Part shown: positions 6,717 through 10,770 of the stretch, piece by piece
Layout of the letters: each line of letters starts with the position of its first letter
How positions within the stretch are numbered: the stretch's first letter is position 1
NCBI GenBank assembly: GCA_016285615.1
Contig: JAEERB010000080.1
Location: forward strand, 1-10,770
Length of the DNA stretch: 10,770 nt
Direction: 5' to 3'
DNA from: Bacteroidales bacterium
GTDB lineage: Bacteria; Bacteroidota; Bacteroidia; Bacteroidales; WCHB1-69
Made by a program: the position numbers and the translations under genes
Notes under the pieces: generated by a model
Database searches by the model: none
Told to the model about the DNA's origin: nothing
What the model saw: only the letters and a program-made list of their open reading frames with translations

Positions 6717-8555
6717 TTAAATATTGCCAGCCAACAAATCGTTGACAAACTGTTCTATCACGGGCCATGCCTCTTCGGGTGTGCGGCACTCTTTGACTCT
6801 CTTTTCGAGCGGGCACCAATCGGTTTTGCTCCGGTTGATGATATAGTCCACCTCCTTATCAAAAGTGACTTTAATATTATGTTTTTGAAGTAGTTGCAAT
6901 GCAGGTGTGCATATCACATGGGTGCGCAGCTCTTTGATGCCGCCCAACACCATCAGGTATGCGGCGCCTTTGCCCACCACCTTGTCGGCCATGCTGGCGT
7001 CTTTGAGGAAGGTGTCTTTGCTTTTCACCATGCCGTACAAGTCGAGGACGCCGCGTTGTGTGCCAGTTCTCATCTCGCCATTTTTGTAGATGACGCACGA
7101 GTAATTGCCTTCGTCCAAGTGGCGGATGAGGCCGGTGAGCAGAGCGGCGGAACCCAATTCGGCGCCGTTGCGCTTCAGGTCTTCGGTAAAGCGGTCGATG
7201 CGGTGCAGCTCCTTGGGGATGGCGATCTGCTGCGGGCAGGCGGGCTGGCATCGTCCACAGTTGATGCAGTGGTCGGCTTGGCGCAGTCGCTCAATACTGC
7301 GGTCGTACTCTACCAGAAAGGCGTGGCGTGCTTTTTTGTATTCGGGACTGCGGCGGTCTTCTACAATGTACCCTTCATTGAGGCACTTGTTGTAATGGGC
7401 AAAAATGCCGGGTATGTCAATGCCGTAAGGGCAGGGCATGCAGTACTGGCAACTGGTGCACGGGATGATGGGGAAGTTGACATAGATGTCGGCAATCTCT
7501 TCAAGCAGAGCATATTCCTCATCGGTCAATTCTTTCAGTGGCGAGTAGGTGCGGATGTTGTCCTGCAGGTGTTCCATGTAGGTCATGCCACTGAGCACGG
7601 TGAGGATTTTGGGCTTGGAGCCGGCAAAGCGGAAAGCCCACGATGCGGTGCTGGCCTCAGGTTCTTTCTGACGTAGCAGTTGGGTGGCATGGTCGTTGAG
7701 CGAGGCCAAGGCTCCGCCTAACAGAGGTTCCATCACAAACGCCTGAATACCACGCTTTTCCAATTCACTATAGAGATATTCAGCATTGGTGTTGCGGGGG
7801 TTGATCTGCTTGGCGTGCTTCCAGTCCACATAGTTAAGCTGTATCAACACAAAGTCCCATTTGTACTCGTCGTGCTTCGAAAGCAGGTAGTCGAATACGC
7901 GGACATCACCATGATAGGAGAAGCCCAAGTGACGAATTCTTCCGGCCTCGCGCTCCTTGAGCAGGAAGTCGAGCATGCCGTTGTCCAAATATCTGTCGTG
8001 CAGCGTTTTCATGCCGTCCTGGCCGCCGCCGATGGCATGCAGCAGGTAGAAGTCGATGGTGTCCACTTGCAGCTCTTTGAACGACTTGTGGTACATCTTC
8101 AGCGACTCTTCGCGCGAGTAGGCGGTAAAGTTGGATAACTTGGTGGAAACCAAATATTTGTCGCGTGGATGTCGGCTTAAGGCGATGCCTACGGCCTTTT
8201 CCGATTGTCCCTGGCAGTAGGCGGGGGAGGTGTCGAACAGGGTCACGCCGTGGTCTAACGCGTAGTCTATCAGTCGGTTCACGGCCTCCTGGTCGAGGTC
8301 GGCGTTCTTATCTTCGCGGCCGCTGGCGCCGTTGACGGTAGGCAGTCGCATGCAGCCGTAGCCCAGCAACGACACTTTGTCGCCGCGACTGCTGGTGCGG
8401 TAGGTCATCTTGTCGGTGGGCACTTCGCCTTGCGGTCCGCCTGCTGAGGTGTATTCTTTGGGTGTGCAGCCCGCCATGATGGCCGCAGTGGCTGCTGCAC
8501 CGCCGCCCAGCACTTTCAAAAAGTCTCTTCTGTTGATATATTTCTCTTGTGACAT
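6717..8555 (-). CDS. Tat-exported aldo/keto reductase-ferredoxin-DUF1893 fusion protein
   Basis: This 612-residue protein has four parts. Residues 1-30 are a twin-arginine signal (N-R-R-D-F-L-K, Arg9-Arg10, then an Ala/Gly-rich core) ending in M-A-G-C, so it is probably a periplasmic lipoprotein anchored at Cys30. Residues 50-345 are an aldo/keto reductase domain, with the usual catalytic residues at Asp108, Tyr113, Lys139 and His173. Residues 366-440 are a 2[4Fe-4S] ferredoxin-type segment (Cys366, 369, 372, 375 and Cys430, 433, 436, 440, with CP after each set). Residues 470-602 match DUF1893, a cytidine-deaminase-like fold of unknown role: A-D-K-V-V-G-K-G-A-A-Y-L (523-534), N-R-S-K-T-D-W-C-P-L-E (574-584) and E-E-A-W near the end. 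The first three parts are known together in anaerobes; the C-terminal fusion is less usual. It lies 20 nt after the polyferredoxin gene and just before tatA, so it is the likely client of that Tat system. The substrate is unknown. Confidence 0.88.
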   Translation of the reverse strand: MSQEKYINRRDFLKVLGGGAAATAAIMAGCTPKEYTSAGGPQGEVPTDKMTYRTSSRGDKVSLLGYGCMRLPTVNGASGREDKNADLDQEAVNRLIDYALDHGVTLFDTSPAYCQGQSEKAVGIALSRHPRDKYLVSTKLSNFTAYSREESLKMYHKSFKELQVDTIDFYLLHAIGGGQDGMKTLHDRYLDNGMLDFLLKEREAGRIRHLGFSYHGDVRVFDYLLSKHDEYKWDFVLIQLNYVDWKHAKQINPRNTNAEYLYSELEKRGIQAFVMEPLLGGALASLNDHATQLLRQKEPEASTASWAFRFAGSKPKILTVLSGMTYMEHLQDNIRTYSPLKELTDEEYALLEEIADIYVNFPIIPCTSCQYCMPCPYGIDIPGIFAHYNKCLNEGYIVEDRRSPEYKKARHAFLVEYDRSIERLRQADHCINCGRCQPACPQQIAIPKELHRIDRFTEDLKRNGAELGSAALLTGLIRHLDEGNYSCVIYKNGEMRTGTQRGVLDLYGMVKSKDTFLKDASMADKVVGKGAAYLMVLGGIKELRTHVICTPALQLLQKHNIKVTFDKEVDYIINRSKTDWCPLEKRVKECRTPEEAWPVIEQFVNDLLAGNI

Positions 8556-8575
8556 GAGTTTTCGCTTTAAGGGAG

Positions 8576-10036
8576 TTATAGGATTCGCTGTTGTTCGTGG
8601 CCTTCGACGTAGATGGCGCTGAGTGGTCGCACGGGACAGAGGTTCTCGCAGGCGCCGCAGCCGATGCAGCGCTCGGTGTTGACTGCCACGGTCTGTTGCA
8701 CGCTGCCTTCACTGGCGGGCAATATCTGGATGGCGCCGACGGGGCAGTGGCGGGCGCAGTTGCCGCAATTGCCACCGTTGTAGGCGAGGCAGTTTTCCTT
8801 AATCCATACGGCGTGGCCAATCTGGATGGAAGACTTCTCCACAGGCGTAATGCGCTCGATGGCTCCTGTGGGGCACACTTCCGAGCAGCGCGTACATTCG
8901 GGGCGACAGTAGCCGCGCTCATACGACATCTCGGGTTGCATCAGCGAGGTGAGCTTGTTGGAGGGGCGCAGCACATTGTTAGGACATTCGGCCACACACA
9001 GTTGGCACGAAGTGCAGCGGTGGTAAAAGTTGTTATAGCTGCGGGCACCGGGAGGGCAGGGCGACAGTTTGCGTTCGGGCACTTTCTTGTCCTCAATGAC
9101 CGCCAGGCCACCGTCCACTTTTTGGGCTTTGGCGTTGAGTACGGAGCCAGCGGTAAATAAAGCTGTGATAGCCAAAAACTTGCGCTTTGACTGGTCGGGC
9201 TGGTCGTCAGCGGCTGTGGCTTTGGGGATATGCTTGTAGCTGATGGCTTTCTGATGACAGTTGGAGAGGCAGTTCATGCAAGCCACGCAGCGGCTGTAGT
9301 CTATAGCTTGCTCTTGCGAGTTGATGCACTCGGCTTTGCAGTTGCGGCCGCAGAGGCCACAGTGGTTGCACTTGTCGGTATTGATTACAGGCTTGAAATA
9401 AGCGTATTTCGACAGGAAGCCCAGTATCGTGCCGACAGGGCAGACCGTGTTGCACCAAATACGGCCTTTCCAGACAGCCAAGGCGGCAATCACCACGAAG
9501 GTCACTGCGGCAATGATGAGCGACGAGAGGCTTTTCAACCACACATCCACCGAGTAGAAGGCGTAGCTTTGGGCACGCTCGGCAATTTGTGCCAGCAGGT
9601 TGTTACACCACGCATACAGCGGGGCAAACAGATTGGCGGCCATGCGGCCAAAGGCGCTGTAAGGTTCAATGAGCCGCGCAATAGGTGGTAGAAAAATTAA
9701 TAAAATAATGAAAATCAATAAAATAACACCTCTTAGAACAGGTCTGTTTTTGTGGTAATGGAAGCGATTTTTCTTGATACGGCTTGCCATTCCCGAGAAG
9801 ATGTCTTGGAAGATTCCTAATGGGCAAATGACGGAGCAATAGACTCTTCCAAATAACAAAGTGATGACAATCAAGCCGATGACAACGGCGACATTAATAG
9901 CCAGAACGGCGGGTACGAATTGGATTTTGGCCATCCAGCCGAACCATGTGTGCAACGCGCCAGTGAAATCCAAAAATAGCAGCGTTAGCAGAATGAAAAA
10001 GAGTACGGCAAGGCCAATTCTAAGTTTTCGAAGCAT
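8576..10036 (-). CDS. NapH/NapG-like polyferredoxin membrane protein
   Basis: The product is 486 residues from the ATG at 10036. The frame stays open for 27 more codons upstream, but those lack family features and span the candidate promoter, so the shorter start is preferred. Residues 1-210 form a NapH/NosR-type membrane part with about four segments and the two signature motifs C-S-V-I-C-P-L-G (67-74) and C-N-T-V-C-P-V-G (195-202). A 2[4Fe-4S] ferredoxin follows (Cys223, 226, 229, 233 and 250, 253, 256, 260). After a linker containing S-K-R-K-F-L-A and a hydrophobic run (283-300), a NapG-like region carries four more cluster motifs: Cys341-351, 377-388, 416-431 and 457-467. This suggests transfer of electrons from menaquinol or a cytoplasmic donor to periplasmic partners. 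It is the first gene of the operon with the Tat-exported reductase and tatAC. The redox partner is inferred. Confidence 0.9.
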   Translation of the reverse strand: MLRKLRIGLAVLFFILLTLLFLDFTGALHTWFGWMAKIQFVPAVLAINVAVVIGLIVITLLFGRVYCSVICPLGIFQDIFSGMASRIKKNRFHYHKNRPVLRGVILLIFIILLIFLPPIARLIEPYSAFGRMAANLFAPLYAWCNNLLAQIAERAQSYAFYSVDVWLKSLSSLIIAAVTFVVIAALAVWKGRIWCNTVCPVGTILGFLSKYAYFKPVINTDKCNHCGLCGRNCKAECINSQEQAIDYSRCVACMNCLSNCHQKAISYKHIPKATAADDQPDQSKRKFLAITALFTAGSVLNAKAQKVDGGLAVIEDKKVPERKLSPCPPGARSYNNFYHRCTSCQLCVAECPNNVLRPSNKLTSLMQPEMSYERGYCRPECTRCSEVCPTGAIERITPVEKSSIQIGHAVWIKENCLAYNGGNCGNCARHCPVGAIQILPASEGSVQQTVAVNTERCIGCGACENLCPVRPLSAIYVEGHEQQRIL

Positions 10037-10067
10037 AAAAAGGTGTGTTAGATTAGCAAATGAATGG

Positions 10068-10075
10068 CAAAAATA
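10068..10075 (-). promoter_or_regulatory. Candidate -7 box for the Tat/redox operon
   Basis: On the minus strand, 10075-10068 reads TATTTTTG, which matches TAnnTTTG. It lies 31 nt before the ATG at 10036. No TTTG is present at the expected -33 distance, so the match is only partial. Its position inside the extended reading frame is one reason for choosing the later start. Confidence 0.4.
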
Positions 10076-10094
10076 ATGAAAAAATTTTTTCTCT

Positions 10095-10130
10095 CTCGCA
10101 GAACTCGCAGAACTCACAGAACTCGCAGAA
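10095..10130. repeat. Four tandem copies of a 9-bp unit
   Basis: CTCGCAGAA is repeated head to tail at 10095-10103, 10104-10112, 10113-10121 and 10122-10130; only the third copy differs (G to A at its fourth base). The tract lies between divergent promoters and is in no gene. It lies where the -33 region of the leftward operon promoter would be, so copy number could affect expression, though this is inference. Confidence 0.75.
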
Positions 10131-10142
10131 CAACGCCGAAAA

Positions 10143-10172
10143 CAATCCGCGTCAATCCGCGTAATCTGCGGG
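10143..10172. repeat. Two and a half to three copies of a 10-bp unit
   Basis: CAATCCGCGT occurs twice in tandem (10143-10152 and 10153-10162), followed by a degenerate third unit, AATCTGCGGG. Together with the adjacent 9-bp repeat it fills much of the divergent intergenic region. Short GC-rich tracts of this style are familiar from Bacteroidota intergenic DNA. No function can be assigned. Confidence 0.6.
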
Positions 10173-10222
10173 AATTATTATTCAAAATGAAAATAAATAT
10201 GGGAGTTTGAGAATTAATTTCC

Positions 10223-10230
10223 TATCTTTG
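10223..10230 (+). promoter_or_regulatory. -7 box upstream of the DRTGG gene
   Basis: TATCTTTG (10223-10230) is a perfect TAnnTTTG box 26 nt before the ATG at 10257. The nearest TTTG upstream (10206-10209) is only 13 nt away, shorter than the usual spacing of about 19 nt, so the -33 element is weak or absent. Position and leader length support real use. Confidence 0.6.
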
Positions 10231-10256
10231 CGAACAAAATTATAAAATTCGTAATC

Positions 10257-10604
10257 ATGAAGATTAAAGAAATTATTTCTCTTGTTGAAGGTACTTTGGT
10301 TGTGGGTGGCGATGTTGAAAATGAAGAAGTTACGAACGCCTTTGCTTCGGATTTGATGAGCGATGTGCTCACCATCAAGGATACCGACTCGCTGATGCTC
10401 ATCACAGGGTTAGCCAACACCCAAACTATCCGGACATGCGAGATGTCTGACATCCAAATCGTCTTGTTCGTAAGAGGAAAAAACATTACCGACGAGATGA
10501 AAGAATTGGCCGAAGAGAACGGCATGGTGCTCATTCAGACTAACTACACGCTGTTCCGCACGTCGGGCATTTTGTATGCTCATGGCCTCTCACCGTTGTA
10601 TTAA
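10257..10604 (+). CDS. DRTGG-domain protein (HPr kinase-like regulatory domain)
   Basis: The 115-residue cytoplasmic protein is a stand-alone DRTGG-type domain, the fold found in the N-terminal parts of HPr kinase and phosphotransacetylase-type proteins. Supporting marks are the start M-K-I-K-E-I, the A-S-D-L-M-S-D-V-L segment (residues 30-38), L-I-T-G-L-A-N-T-Q-T-I-R-T-C-E-M-S-D-I (48-66), V-L-F-V-R-G-K (69-75) and a final L-F-R-T-S-G-I-L-Y. The length fits the short family version found in anaerobes. There it often sits before an anti-sigma-like ATP-binding protein and genes for [FeFe]-hydrogenase or NADH-dehydrogenase subunits; the next gene fits this order. A ligand-sensing regulatory role is likely but unproven. 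The stop is at 10602-10604, and 53 nt without clear features separate it from the next start. Confidence 0.88.
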   Translation: MKIKEIISLVEGTLVVGGDVENEEVTNAFASDLMSDVLTIKDTDSLMLITGLANTQTIRTCEMSDIQIVLFVRGKNITDEMKELAEENGMVLIQTNYTLFRTSGILYAHGLSPLY

Positions 10605-10657
10605 AACGGTGCACATTGGCATAATTATCCTTATTACTAATCCAATTTAGCAGAACT

Positions 10658-10770
10658 ATGGTTTTTGAATATCCGGTACAAGGCGGCGATTTTACAAATG
10701 CGGGCACGGTGTCCAGCAAGGTCAAGAAGATGATGCGTCAACTCGGTGTTGATGCAGGTGTTATCAAGCG
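10658..10770 (+). CDS. Anti-sigma-factor-like ATP-binding protein, N-terminal part only
   Basis: Only the first 37 codons are present; the gene runs off the right edge. The sequence begins M-V-F-E-Y-P-V-Q-G-G-D-F-T-N-A-G and continues S-S-K-V-K-K-M-M-R-Q-L-G-V-D. This is the opening of small GHKL-type ATP-binding proteins related to anti-sigma regulatory factors (RsbW/SpoIIAB-like serine kinases), which follow DRTGG genes in many anaerobes. The ATP-binding N and G boxes lie beyond the window, so kinase activity cannot be judged. It is probably co-transcribed with the DRTGG gene 53 nt upstream. Confidence 0.75.
   Translation, partial: MVFEYPVQGGDFTNAGTVSSKVKKMMRQLGVDAGVIK

Noticed and set aside
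6894..7676. Long open frame on the plus strand opposite the aldo/keto reductase gene
   Set aside because: It lies wholly antisense to a gene with clear family motifs, has no promoter and resembles no family; it is a by-product of GC-rich codon use.
8308..8922. 204-codon minus-strand frame spanning the junction of the reductase and polyferredoxin genes
   Set aside because: It overlaps two well-supported genes in another frame, and its product is a biased Ala/Arg/Ser/Pro sequence typical of frame shadows.
10037..10117. N-terminal extension of the polyferredoxin gene by 27 codons
   Set aside because: The extension has no family features and covers the candidate -7 box; the ATG at 10036 gives the usual short N-terminus before the first membrane segment.
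10095..10172. CRISPR-like array
   Set aside because: The units are 9-10 bp and directly adjacent, with no spacers and no cas genes nearby.

Overview
The window looks like a Bacteroidota (Bacteroidales-type) chromosome segment, probably from an anaerobe. The promoters fit the Bacteroidota pattern (TAnnTTTG at -7), no Shine-Dalgarno sequences stand out, and the proteins include families typical of the phylum (DUF4932, RDD membrane proteins, secreted proteins of unknown function). The genus cannot be named from this sequence.

Region 1 (1-5460, all on the minus strand, visibly AT-rich) is an envelope or accessory cluster of five genes read from 5426 down to 1. It starts with a secreted protein that looks like a gluzincin metallopeptidase without its zinc ligands. 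Next comes a membrane protein joining an RDD domain to an EreA/ChaN-like domain. Then come two secreted proteins of unknown family that look like distant paralogues, and the start of a DUF4932 protein. Two near-identical promoter modules (around 5455 and 1355) suggest two co-regulated transcription units: 5426-1429 and 1327-<1.

Region 2 (5461-5723) separates the two minus-strand blocks. It holds a compact 168-bp element: two 38-bp inverted arms, each containing its own hairpin, around a GC-rich central hairpin. It looks like a dispersed, MITE-like repeat.

Region 3 (5724-10036, minus strand, visibly more GC-rich) is a tight four-gene operon. Read from its start, it encodes a NapH/NapG-like polyferredoxin membrane protein, a Tat-exported aldo/keto reductase fused to a 2[4Fe-4S] ferredoxin and a DUF1893 domain, then TatA and TatC. 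The Tat translocase is therefore encoded with a clear Tat substrate and a probable membrane electron donor. A periplasmic redox pathway fed from the quinone pool is the likely reading, but its substrate is unknown.

Region 4 (10037-10256) is a divergent intergenic region with promoters for both directions and two short tandem-repeat tracts. Region 5 (10257-end, plus strand) begins a DRTGG-domain protein followed by an anti-sigma-factor-like ATP-binding protein. In anaerobes this pair often precedes genes for [FeFe]-hydrogenase and NADH-dehydrogenase-like subunits, which would lie beyond the window.
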